Positions 1 through 6,807 are shown, numbered from the stretch's first letter. The stretch: 10,193 nucleotides of DNA from UBA11164 sp002420085 (GCA_031976395.1 DALYLJ010000119.1:1-10193); one strand, 5' to 3'. Numbers and translations are program-made. Notes: generated by a model from the letters alone, not told the origin.

Positions 1-1
1 C

Positions 2-78
2 AAATCCCGAATCCCAAATCCCGAATCCCGAATCCCGAATCCCGAATCCCGAATCTCAAATCCCGGCTCCCAAATCCC
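2..78. repeat. Heptanucleotide tandem array (RAATCCC)n
   Basis: About eleven 7-bp units in a row. Most read GAATCCC or AAATCCC, and the last few are degenerate (GAATCTC, GGCTCCC). The array may extend beyond the left edge of the window. It ends about 60 to 90 bp before the start of the CDGSH gene. The same unit, in the variant AATCTCG, recurs at 5507-5541 before another gene. From memory, similar heptad runs are common between genes in Xanthomonadales, but that is recollection and not a search. It is too short and lacks spacers, so it is not a CRISPR array. Confidence 0.9.
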
Positions 79-81
79 GGC

Positions 82-123
82 CCCACACAGCATGACCTTC
101 CGCAGGGGTCGGCGGCGTGTGGG
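82..123 (+). other. Stem-loop upstream of the CDGSH gene
   Basis: CCCACAC (82-88) pairs perfectly with GTGTGGG (117-123). An inner GACC (94-97) can pair with GGTC (107-110). The right arm runs into the purine-rich GGGAGGGGG (121-129), the best Shine-Dalgarno-like stretch in front of the gene. If transcription starts upstream of it, the fold could mask that site. If it starts near 142 (see the promoter entry), the hairpin is not in the mRNA. The structure is visible in the sequence; any function is inference. Confidence 0.3.
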
Positions 124-129
124 AGGGGG

Positions 130-135
130 TACACT
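130..135 (+). promoter_or_regulatory. Possible -10 box for the CDGSH gene
   Basis: TACACT matches four of six positions of the sigma-70 -10 consensus. It would put the transcription start near 142, giving a leader of about 25 nt before the ATG at 168. No good -35 box is visible at the expected spacing (107-112 reads GGTCGG), so support is weak. If real, it argues for the ATG at 168 over the upstream in-frame ATG at 138. Confidence 0.25.
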
Positions 136-167
136 TCATGTGTTCGAAGACAGCAGGCGAGCCGACC

Positions 168-434
168 ATGTCCGAGCGTGCTTCCGAAACTCCGCTGATC
201 GCCCAGGCCGGGCCGTATCCGATCGAGGTCGAGGCCGGCAAGACCTATTGGTGGTGCGCCTGTGGTCGCAGTGAGCGACAGCCGTTCTGCGATGGTTCTC
301 ACAAGGCATGCACGATCGTGCCGGTGAAATATGTGCCGGAGCGGTCTGGTGTGGTCTGGCTGTGCGGCTGCAAGCGCACTGCCGATGCGCCCTTGTGCGA
401 TGGCAGCCATCATCGGATCGGCAGTGGCGGCTGA
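168..434 (+). CDS. Two-motif CDGSH iron-sulfur domain protein
   Basis: A small (88 aa) soluble protein carrying two complete CDGSH zinc-finger-like motifs of the form CxCx2(S/T)x3PxCDGSH. The first runs C30-A-C32 to C41-D-G-S-H45, the second C66-G-C68 to C77-D-G-S-H81. In this family three Cys and one His of each motif bind a [2Fe-2S] cluster, so two clusters are expected, as in the CISD3/MiNT type. The likely role is redox or iron-sulfur transfer in the cytoplasm; the partner is unknown. The N-terminus (MSERASETPLIAQ) resembles family members that begin just before the first domain, which is why 168 is chosen. An in-frame ATG at 138 has a stronger purine stretch upstream (GGAGGGGG, 122-129) and would add ten residues, so the start is uncertain. 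It stands alone, with 216 bp before the next gene on the same strand. Confidence 0.92.
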   Translation: MSERASETPLIAQAGPYPIEVEAGKTYWWCACGRSERQPFCDGSHKACTIVPVKYVPERSGVVWLCGCKRTADAPLCDGSHHRIGSGG

Positions 435-495
435 TCATCGGTGGCGGGTTTGCCGTCGCCGGTCTGCGCGCTGCGTGACGTGTTCTGCCCCGAGA

Positions 496-519
496 CGACC
501 GCACGGACCGGTGCGGTCG
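496..519 (+). other. Nine-bp hairpin between the CDGSH gene and the efflux operon
   Basis: CGACCGCAC (496-504) and GTGCGGTCG (511-519) form a perfect 9-bp stem around the six-base loop GGACCG. It lies 61 nt after the CDGSH stop and about 130 nt before the adaptor start. There is no T-run after it, so it is not a classic intrinsic terminator. It could be a weak terminator or a dyad operator for a regulator of the pump. Nothing else was recognised in the 216-bp gap (435-650): no convincing -35/-10 pair and no small gene. Confidence 0.4.
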
Positions 520-639
520 AGGTTGGCTGCCGGCCTCGGCTGCCCCGCCGCACCCGCCGCATCGGGATCGCGGGCGGCGCAGTAAGTCGTGTTCGTCGAG
601 TGGTTGGTCGCCAGATGTTTTCTTTCCGTGTGTCCGGCC

Positions 640-644
640 AGGAG
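640..644 (+). promoter_or_regulatory. Shine-Dalgarno site that decides a TTG start
   Basis: AGGAG lies six bases before the TTG at 651. This is the best ribosome-binding site near the beginning of the adaptor gene. The only nearby in-frame ATG (615) lacks a comparable site and would put twelve extra residues before the lipoprotein signal. Confidence 0.7.
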
Positions 645-650
645 TCTGAC

Positions 651-1718
651 TTGAGCCTTTCCGTTTCGATTCGTCGGTTGCCGACCATCCTGCTTGCCTG
701 TACAGCCCTGGTCGCCTGTGGCAAGGGCCCGGAGACCGCTCCCGGTGCCGATCGGGTGATGGTCACCACGACCGTGGTCGAGCCGACGCCCTGGATCGAC
801 AGCATCGAGGCGCTCGGCACCGCGCGTGCCAACGAGTCGGTGACGATCACGGCCAAGGTCAACGAGACGGTGGTGCGGGTCAATTTCGACAGCGGCGATG
901 TGGTCGAGGCCGGTCAGGTGCTGGTCGATCTGTCCGGTCGGGTCGAACTGGCTGAACTGGAAGAGGCGCGGGTCAATCTGCGCGAAGCCGAGCAGCAGTA
1001 CCGTCGGCAGCGTCAGTTGGCCGATCAGAAGTTGATCCCGGCCAGCCAACTCGACAGCCAGCGGGCGGTGCGTGATTCGGCGCAGGCGCGCCTGGATGCG
1101 ATCCGGGCGCGGCTGGCGGACCGGGTCATCACCGCGCCGTTCGGGGGCGTGCTCGGGCTGCGTCAGGTCAGCCCTGGTACGGTGCTCAGTCCGGGCGCGC
1201 CGATCGCGACGCTCGACGACATCTCGATCATCAAACTCGATTTCGCGGTGCCCGAGGCGTTCATTTCCACCCTGGAGCCGGGACAATCGGTGCGCGCCGC
1301 CAGTGCCGCCTGGCCGGGCGAGGTGTTCGAGGGCGTGGTTCGCAGTCTGGATTCGCGGGTCGATCCGGTCACCCGTTCGGTGACGGTCCGGGCCGAACTC
1401 GACAATGCCGACTTCAAACTGCGTCCCGGCATGCTGCTGACCGTGCTGCTGGCGCAGCCGCCGCGCATGGCGATTACCCTCCCGGAACTGGCGATCACCC
1501 AGATCGGCCGGCAGGCGTTCGTGTTCAAGGTCGAGGCCGATGGTGTGGTGCGCCAGACCACGGTACGCACCGGGGGGCGGCGACCGGGTCTGGTCGAGAT
1601 CGTTTCCGGTCTGGCGGCCGGGGATCGGGTCGTGGTCGAAGGTACGGTCAAGCTGCGCGATGGCACTGAAATCGTCGATCGGACCGCCGAGGCGGTCGAT
1701 TCGGAGGCTACCCCATGA
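651..1718 (+). CDS. RND efflux periplasmic adaptor (membrane-fusion protein), lipoprotein
   Basis: A 355-aa HlyD/AcrA-type adaptor that links an RND permease to an outer-membrane channel in a tripartite pump. From the TTG start the N-terminus is a lipoprotein signal: Arg8-Arg9, a hydrophobic stretch, and the lipobox L20-V21-A22-C23. Cys23 should be lipidated; residue 24 is Gly, not Asp. Then come the first half of the biotinyl-lipoyl-like domain (about 61-97, with the GDVVEAGQVL turn), a charged alpha-helical hairpin (about 98-157), the returning lipoyl half (ITAPFGGVLG, 160-169; PGTVLSPG, 175-182), a beta-barrel (about 190-265, with LRPGM at 257-261) and a membrane-proximal domain (about 272-345). 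It overlaps the permease start by four bases (ATGA), so the two are translationally coupled and should work as one pump. An upstream ATG at 615 is the alternative start. The substrate cannot be told from sequence; hydrophobic drugs or toxic metabolites are typical. Confidence 0.93.
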   Translation: MSLSVSIRRLPTILLACTALVACGKGPETAPGADRVMVTTTVVEPTPWIDSIEALGTARANESVTITAKVNETVVRVNFDSGDVVEAGQVLVDLSGRVELAELEEARVNLREAEQQYRRQRQLADQKLIPASQLDSQRAVRDSAQARLDAIRARLADRVITAPFGGVLGLRQVSPGTVLSPGAPIATLDDISIIKLDFAVPEAFISTLEPGQSVRAASAAWPGEVFEGVVRSLDSRVDPVTRSVTVRAELDNADFKLRPGMLLTVLLAQPPRMAITLPELAITQIGRQAFVFKVEADGVVRQTTVRTGGRRPGLVEIVSGLAAGDRVVVEGTVKLRDGTEIVDRTAEAVDSEATP

Positions 1719-4700
1719 CCCTCAGTGATCTCTCGGTTCGGCGGCCNNNNNNNNNNGGTATTTGCGACCGTGCTCAGTCTGCTGCTGGTGGTGCTCGGCG
1801 TGCTGTCGTTCACGACCCTGCCGCTGCGCGAACTGCCGGACATCGATCCGCCGGTGGTGTCGATCTCGACCGCCTATCCAGGGGCGTCGGCGGCGATCAT
1901 CGAGACCCGTATTACCCAGCTTCTCGAAGATGCGGTCAGCGGCATCGAGGGCATCGACACCCTGGATTCCTCCAGCCGCAACGGCGAATCGCAGATCACC
2001 ATCGAGTTCACCCTCAGTCGTGATATCGAGGCAGCCGCCAACGACGTCCGCGATGCGGTCAGCCGGGTGGTCGATCGGTTGCCGGAAGAGGCCGAACTGC
2101 CGGAGGTGCAGAAGGTATCGGCCGATGCCGATGCGATCATGTGGCTGAACCTCAGTTCCGAGGTGCTCGACACCATGGCGCTGACCGATTATGCCGAGCG
2201 CTACGTGGTCGATCGGCTGTCGTCGATCGAGGGGGTCGCGCAGATTCGGGTCGGGGGGCGGCAGCGCTATGCCATGCGCATCTGGCTCGATCGTCAGGCG
2301 CTTGCGGCACGTGGGTTGACGGTCAGCGAGGTCGAGGCCGCGTTGCGACGCGAGAACATCGAGTTGCCGGCCGGCACTCTGGAATCGACCACCCGTGACT
2401 TCACGCTGCGCATGGAGCGCGGATTCGACAGTGAGGACGAATTCCGGCGGCTGCCCCTGCTCAAGGGGGAGGACGGCTACGTGGTACGGCTGGGCGATGT
2501 CGCCGAAGTCGAACTCGGCTCGGAGGATCGTCGAGCCTATTTCCGCGGCAATGGCCAGCCTCGGGTCGGGCTCGGCATCATCAAGACCTCGACCGCCAAC
2601 AGTCTGGATGTCGCCCAGCGGGTCAAGGACGAGATGGCCGACATCAACCGCAGTCTGCCGCAGGGCATGGAGATTTCCCTGGCGTTCGATTCGACAGTGT
2701 TCATCGAGGTTGCGGTCGAACGGGTCTATCAGACCCTGATCGAGGCAGTGGTGCTGGTGCTGCTGGTGATCTGGCTGTTCCTCGGCAGTGTTCGTGCCGC
2801 CCTGGTGCCGGCGGTGACCGTGCCGGTCTGTCTGATCGCCGCCTTCGTCGGTCTGAACGCCTTTGGTTTCTCGATCAACCTGCTGACCTTGCTGGCCCTG
2901 GTGCTGGCGATCGGCCTGGTGGTCGATGATGCGATCGTGGTGCTGGAGAATGTCCAGCGCCGGGTCGATCTCGGCGAGCCGCCGATGCTGGCAGCGATTC
3001 GCGGTACCCGCCAGGTGGCGTTCGCAGTGATCGCCACTACGGCGGTGCTGATCGCGGTGTTCCTGCCGGTCGCCTTCCTGGAAGGCAACAATGGCCGGCT
3101 GTTCCGCGAACTGGCGGTGGCACTGGCCGGTGCGATCTTCATTTCGGCGGTGGTGGCCCTCAGTCTGACCCCGATGATGTGTTCCAAACTGGTTCGCCCG
3201 CACGTCGGGGGTGGCGGCCTGGCCAACTGGATCAACAGCCGGCTGAACGGGCTCTCGCAGGTCTATCGGCGCTGGCTGGCGGCGCTGATTCACCGGCGCG
3301 GGCTGTTCGCTGGCCTGGTCGCGCTGAGCCTGGTGTTGATCGCGGTGCTGTTTTCGGCCATTCCACGCGAGTTGGCACCGCCCGAGGATCGCGGCTCCTA
3401 CTTCGCGTCGGTCTCGGCGCCCGAGGGGGCCGGCTTCGACTACACGGTCGAGCAGATGCAGGAAGTCGAGCGCCGGCTGGTCCAGCATGTCGGCGAGGAG
3501 GGACCGTTGCAACTGGTGATCTCGCGGGTTCCGGGCGGCTTCGGTGCCGGCGAGGACATGCACACCGGCGTGGTGATCGCCCTGCTCAAGCCGTGGACCG
3601 AGCGCAGTCAATCGACCGAGGACGCGGTGCAGATGGCGCGCCGCGATCTGGCCGACATTCCCGGCATTCGGGCATTCCCGGTGGCCCGATCCGGTCTGGT
3701 GCGCAGTGGCGGCTCGCCGGTGCAGGTGGTGCTGGGCGGCCCGAACTATGAGGACTTGCAGGACTGGCGCGATCGATTGATGGCGCGCATGGAGAGCAAT
3801 CCCGGTTTGTTCGGCGTCGATTCCGACTACAAGGAAACCCGGCCGCAGATCCGCGTGCAACTCGATTCCAACCGAGCCGCCGACCTCGGCGTTTCGGTCA
3901 ACGATGTCGGACGCACACTGGAAACCATGATGGGTGCCCGCCGGGTGACCACCTTCATTGACGACGGCGAGGAGTACGACGTGATCCTGCAAGCGCAGGA
4001 CAGCAACCGCGCCTCGCCGACCGATCTGGCCAATCTGTATGTCCGTGCCCGAGGTGGCCAACTGGTGCCCCTGGCCAATGTCGTCACCCTGACCGAACTG
4101 GCCGAGCCTGGTCGGTTGAACCGCTTCAACCGACTGCGGGCGATCACCGTATCGGCCAACCTCAGTCCCGGCTACACCCTGGGCGAAGCTCTGAACTGGG
4201 TCGAGCAGACCGCCCGCGAAGAACTGCCGCAGACCGCGCAGCTCGATTTCAAGGGCGAGTCGCGCGAGTATGTGCAGTCCGGCAGCGCGGTGATCTTCAC
4301 CTTCGTGATGGCCCTGCTGGTGGTGTACCTGGTGCTGGCGGCGCAGTTCGAGAGCTTCCTGCATCCGTTCACCATCATGCTGACCGTTCCGCTGGCGGTG
4401 CTCGGCGCCTTGCTGGGGCTGGTCATCACCGGATCCACGCTCAACCTGTTCAGCCAGATCGGCATCGTCATGCTGGTCGGACTGGCGGCCAAGAACGGCA
4501 TCCTGATCGTCGAGTTCGCCAACCAGCGGCGCGATGCCGGCCTGTCCGTACTCGAAGCCATCCTGGACGCCTCGGAAACCCGACTGCGGCCGATCCTGAT
4601 GACCTCGCTGGCGACCATGATGGGCGTGCTGCCACTGATCATCGCCTCCGGACCGGGCTCGGCCAGCCGCAGCGCGGTCGGCGTGGTGGTGTTCTTCGGG

Positions 4701-4850
4701 GTCGCCCTGTCCACCTTCCTCTCGCTGTTCGTGGTGCCGAGCTTCTACGCCCTGCTGGCGCCCTACACCCGCTCGCCGGATGCCTTGGCGCGCAGTATCG
4801 AAGCGCAGTCGGCGCGCATCCCCGACCGCGAGCGCGCCGCCGAGGTCTGA
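1715..4850 (+). CDS. RND multidrug efflux permease (HAE-1 type), interrupted by an assembly gap
   Basis: The inner-membrane proton/drug antiporter of the tripartite pump. The start is the ATG at 1715, with GGAGG (1703-1707) seven bases upstream and an ATGA overlap with the adaptor. Ten Ns at 1747-1756 shift the frame; without them the protein is 1041 aa, normal for the family, and begins MTLSDLSVRRPVFATVLS, a standard RND opening. The N-terminal helix is followed by the first porter loop (RELPDIDPPVV). A cluster of helices begins near residue 335. The proton-relay pair Asp401-Asp402 sits in GLVVDDAIVVLEN (equivalent to AcrB Asp407/408), and Lys923 in GLAAKNGILIVEFAN is equivalent to AcrB Lys940. 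A second periplasmic loop and C-terminal helices follow, ending near residue 1020. All proton-pathway residues seen are intact, so it should be functional. There is no outer-membrane factor gene next to it. A gene name such as acrB or mexB cannot be assigned safely. Confidence 0.95.
1747..1756. other. Assembly gap of ten Ns, probably zero real length
   Basis: The base before the gap ends CGG CGG CC and the base after it begins G GTA TTT GCG. Joining them directly gives Arg-Arg-Pro-Val-Phe-Ala, the conserved RND N-terminus. It also brings the ATG at 1715 into frame with the rest of the permease. Ten Ns is a usual scaffolder placeholder. The permease should therefore not be recorded as frameshifted or as starting after the gap. 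Confidence 0.85.
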
Positions 4851-4871
4851 CCCCCCGAACACCTGACCGAC

Positions 4872-4906
4872 CGGCGGCCTGTGGATATCGCATCCGCAGG
4901 CCGCTG
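4872..4906 (+). terminator. Strong hairpin after the RND permease, likely transcription terminator
   Basis: GCGGCCTGTGGAT (4874-4886) pairs with ATCCGCAGGCCGC (4892-4904): thirteen pairs including one G-U wobble, around the five-base loop ATCGC. Two more pairs can form outside (C4872-G4906 and G4873-T4905). It starts about 22 bp after the permease stop, where an operon terminator is expected. No T-run follows, so termination may be inefficient, or the hairpin may act mainly to protect the 3' end of the mRNA. Confidence 0.6.
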
Positions 4907-5327
4907 CCGGACCGCCCATGCACGACTGCCGAGCCACGCCAGACGGCACACCAGACGGCACGACATCGAACGCGAGATCGATTGGGTCTTGGCGCATCCG
5001 CAGCGCGTTGATCACCGTTCCGGCTACAGCCCGCACATCCTCGATGACGCCTATACCCTCGACCCAGGACACCCCCTGATCCTGTTCGCGCTGTCGGTGT
5101 TCGAGGACCGCCCGGAAACCAAGGCGCTGTGGAAGCGGCTGAGCTTTCCGAGGATCGCGGGCGATGCCCGTCTGGCGGCGCGGGCGGCGGAGATTCTCAA
5201 GCAGGACATGGATCCCGAGAACGCGAAGAAGGCTGCCGAGATCGCGCTCGCTCTGGAGCCCGACAACCGCCAGGCTCAGGCTGTGCTCGACTGGACCAGA
5301 TCGGCCACTGCAACCGAGTTGCCCTGA
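4881..5327 (+). CDS. Hypothetical protein with TPR-like C-terminal helices; start doubtful
   Basis: I do not recognise this family. The well-behaved part runs from about residue 29 (DIEREIDWVLAHPQ) to 140. It contains a SGYSPHILDDAYTLDPGHPL segment, then amphipathic helices ending in KKAAEIALALEPDNRQAQAVLD, which resembles a tetratricopeptide-type helix pair. There is no signal peptide or membrane helix, so a cytoplasmic protein is expected. The start is a problem. The GTG at 4881 has no Shine-Dalgarno site and lies inside the strong hairpin after the permease. Residues 1-28 are Arg/His/Ala-rich, with a 12-bp tandem duplication. The only other standard in-frame start is TTG at 4989, which cuts into the plausible domain. 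It could be a real gene with a poor start, or a fragment that lost its N-terminus. It sits 31 bp after the permease on the same strand, but nothing links it to efflux. Confidence 0.5.
   Translation: MDIASAGRCRTAHARLPSHARRHTRRHDIEREIDWVLAHPQRVDHRSGYSPHILDDAYTLDPGHPLILFALSVFEDRPETKALWKRLSFPRIAGDARLAARAAEILKQDMDPENAKKAAEIALALEPDNRQAQAVLDWTRSATATELP
4939..4962. repeat. Two-copy 12-bp tandem duplication
   Basis: CCAGACGGCACA is followed at once by CCAGACGGCACG (one mismatch). Being 12 bp it keeps frame, and it produces the repeated Arg-Arg-His in the doubtful N-terminal part of the hypothetical ORF. It may be a replication-slippage product in DNA that is not under protein selection. Confidence 0.7.
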
Positions 5328-5386
5328 TCGTGTTGTGTCAGCCCCTTCGCGCGGGAACGGGCCTTGGCGTGCGGCGATGGGGTTGG

Positions 5387-5480
5387 CGTTCGCGAGCCGG
5401 TGGCGTGGATCGCCACGGTCCTTCGGACCTCGCGATGACCGGGGTGAAGGTTCATCGCGATGATGAAGGCCCCGCGAACG
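5387..5480. repeat. Palindrome-rich intergenic element (REP-like, multi-hairpin)
   Basis: Four nested or adjacent inverted repeats lie in 94 bp of noncoding DNA. The outer arms are CGTTCGCG (5387-5394) and CGCGAACG (5473-5480). Inside them are GTGGCG/CGCCAC (5400-5405/5411-5416), GGTCC/GGACC (5417-5421/5425-5429) and TCGCGATGA/TCATCGCGA (5430-5438/5452-5460). All stems are perfect, and together they could fold as a closed stem with three branches. The stretch 5406-5438, read on the minus strand, resembles the dispersed GTCATTGCGAGG-type repeats seen between genes in many bacterial genomes; this is from memory. It does not fit a tRNA: no acceptor or anticodon pattern is present. Confidence 0.6.
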
Positions 5481-5506
5481 TCCAGCGTGCCGCTTGCTGC
5501 TCTACC

Positions 5507-5541
5507 AATCCCGAATCTCGAATCTCGAATCTCGAATCTCG
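5507..5541. repeat. Second heptanucleotide array (AATCTCG)n
   Basis: Five perfect-length 7-bp units: one AATCCCG and four identical AATCTCG. The unit is the same family as the array at 2-78. It ends 12 bp before the putative -10 box of the metallopeptidase gene, so its last units occupy the -35 position. Confidence 0.92.
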
Positions 5542-5550
5542 TAAAGCGAC

Positions 5551-5559
5551 TGCTATCCT
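5551..5559 (+). promoter_or_regulatory. Extended -10 promoter-like site, possibly for a leaderless mRNA
   Basis: TGCTATCCT contains the TGn extension and a -10-like hexamer TATCCT (5554-5559, four of six consensus bases). Transcription would start about seven bases later, at or next to the A of the ATG at 5566. Only a short AGG, three bases from the ATG, could serve as a ribosome-binding site. This fits a leaderless or near-leaderless transcript. There is no -35 box; that position lies in the heptad array. Confidence 0.4.
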
Positions 5560-5565
5560 AGGCGG

Positions 5566-6807
5566 ATGACTCTTTTTCGTTGTGTGGTGCTCGCCGCGCT
5601 CTGCTGCGGCTTGGCTGGCTTCGGGTCCGTGGCGGCTGCACGGACGAGCTACGAGGTCGATTATCGGGTGCGGTTCGTGCCGGGATCGGGGGAGGCGGAG
5701 GTCACTATCGCGACCCGTCCGCGCGATGGCCGCCTGATCGCGCTCGATTTGACCCTGGTGCCCGGTCGCTATCGCGGCTTCGCGGGCGATGGCGAGATCG
5801 TTGCCGAGACGGAGCGGTTGCGCTGGTCGCCGCCGGTTGACGGTGGTCGGCTGAGCTATCGCTATCGGATCGACAAGCAACGGCGCGGCGGTGGCTACGA
5901 TGCCCACGCGGCCGACACCTGGGTGATCGTGCGTGGCGATCATCTGGTGCCGCCGGCCACGGTGCGGACCACGGCCGGTGCCGATTCCCGCACCCGGCTG
6001 TATTTCGATCTGCCGGAGGGCTGGTCGGTGGATACGCCCTGGGTGTTGAACAAGGCCAAGACCGCCTATGTGGTGGTCAATCCCGAGCGGCGCTTCGATC
6101 GCCCGACCGGGTGGATGATCGCCGGTGAACTCGGTGTCCGGCGCGATTTCATGCGCGGTCTGACCGGGCAGGTCAGTGTCGCGGCGCCGCGCGGCGATGC
6201 CTTTCGGCGCAACGAGGTACTGGCGATGGTCCATGTCGCCTATCCCGAGTTGGAGGCGGCGTTCGGTCGCTTGCCGGCCAAGCTGCTGATCGTCGGAGCG
6301 GGCGATCCGATGTGGCGTGGAGGGCTGTCCGGGCCGCGTTCGCTGTATTTCCACAGCGACCGGCCGCTGATCAGCGAGAACGGCACCAGTACCCTGTTCC
6401 ACGAGTTGGTTCACGTCATCACCCGCTTGCAGGGCAGTCACGCCGACTGGATCGTCGAGGGCATTGCCGAGTATTACTCGCTGAGTCTGTTGTATCGCTC
6501 CGGGCTGATCAGCGAAGCGCGCTTCCAGCGGGGGCTGGACTGGATGCGCAACCATGGCCGCTCGGTGAAGTCGCTGGATGTCGCGCGTTCGCATGGGCCG
6601 GTGACGGCGCGGGCGGTGGTGCTGTTTGCCGATCTGGATACCGAGATTCGTCGTCGCACCGACGATGACCGGAGTCTCGATGATGTCGTGCAGGCGCTGA
6701 TGAAGGTCGGCAAGCCACGGTTTGCAGATCTGCGGGCAGCGGCCGAGGCGGCGATCGGTGCGCCATCCGAGACGCTGCGGGCGACGATCCTGAAGGATGC
6801 GCCATGA
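5566..6807 (+). CDS. Secreted gluzincin-type metallopeptidase (M61/M1-like)
   Basis: A 413-aa protein with an N-terminal Sec signal peptide: hydrophobic residues 5-22, with likely cleavage after Ala25 in SVAAA/RTS. It should act in the periplasm or outside. An N-terminal beta-rich region (about 27-200, with the DYRVRFVPGSGEAEVTI strand pattern) resembles the beta domain that precedes the catalytic part in M61 and M1 enzymes. The catalytic core has the zinc motif H279-E-L-V-H283, with Glu298 in WIVEGIAEYYS as the likely third ligand, fifteen residues after His283. A helical C-terminal part follows (about 305-413). Family level is tentative: the HExxH...WxxEGxAEY arrangement is gluzincin, but the protein is shorter than typical M61 glycyl aminopeptidases and has no obvious PDZ domain. 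Its stop overlaps the next gene by ATGA. The ATG is preceded by a -10-like site and a heptad array. Confidence 0.85.
   Translation: MTLFRCVVLAALCCGLAGFGSVAAARTSYEVDYRVRFVPGSGEAEVTIATRPRDGRLIALDLTLVPGRYRGFAGDGEIVAETERLRWSPPVDGGRLSYRYRIDKQRRGGGYDAHAADTWVIVRGDHLVPPATVRTTAGADSRTRLYFDLPEGWSVDTPWVLNKAKTAYVVVNPERRFDRPTGWMIAGELGVRRDFMRGLTGQVSVAAPRGDAFRRNEVLAMVHVAYPELEAAFGRLPAKLLIVGAGDPMWRGGLSGPRSLYFHSDRPLISENGTSTLFHELVHVITRLQGSHADWIVEGIAEYYSLSLLYRSGLISEARFQRGLDWMRNHGRSVKSLDVARSHGPVTARAVVLFADLDTEIRRRTDDDRSLDDVVQALMKVGKPRFADLRAAAEAAIGAPSETLRATILKDAP

Noticed and set aside
2..78. Heptad array considered as a CRISPR or origin iteron array
   Set aside because: The units are 7 bp with no spacers, and there are no cas genes, replication-initiator gene or DnaA boxes nearby.
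435..1286. Minus-strand open frame opposite the adaptor gene
   Set aside because: The composition is rich in Arg, Asp and His with no domain. The plus strand encodes a clear membrane-fusion protein with all its expected segments.
651..4850. Efflux operon considered as a heavy-metal (CusA/CzcA) type pump
   Set aside because: No Met-rich or His-rich metal-binding stretches are seen in the adaptor or permease. The VDDAIVVLEN and AAKNGILIVEFA motifs and the length fit the HAE-1 drug type better.
1715..4850. Frameshift or pseudogene in the permease
   Set aside because: The only frame change coincides with the ten Ns and vanishes when they are removed. The rest of the frame is open and all key residues are present.
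1722..5072. A very long (over 1100 codons) open frame on the minus strand opposite the RND permease
   Set aside because: Its protein is Gln/His/Asp/Arg-rich with no recognisable domain and spans the N gap and the intergenic hairpin. It mirrors the strong third-position GC bias of the real gene, a usual artefact in GC-rich genomes.
5387..5480. Palindromic region considered as a tRNA or other known RNA gene
   Set aside because: The stems do not have tRNA lengths, there is no TTCGA-type T-loop in the right place and no CCA-side acceptor. No known riboswitch core was recognised.
5452..6594. Minus-strand 380-codon open frame opposite the metallopeptidase gene
   Set aside because: It is a shadow of the coding strand, starts inside the real gene and runs through the heptad array. 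It has no motif.
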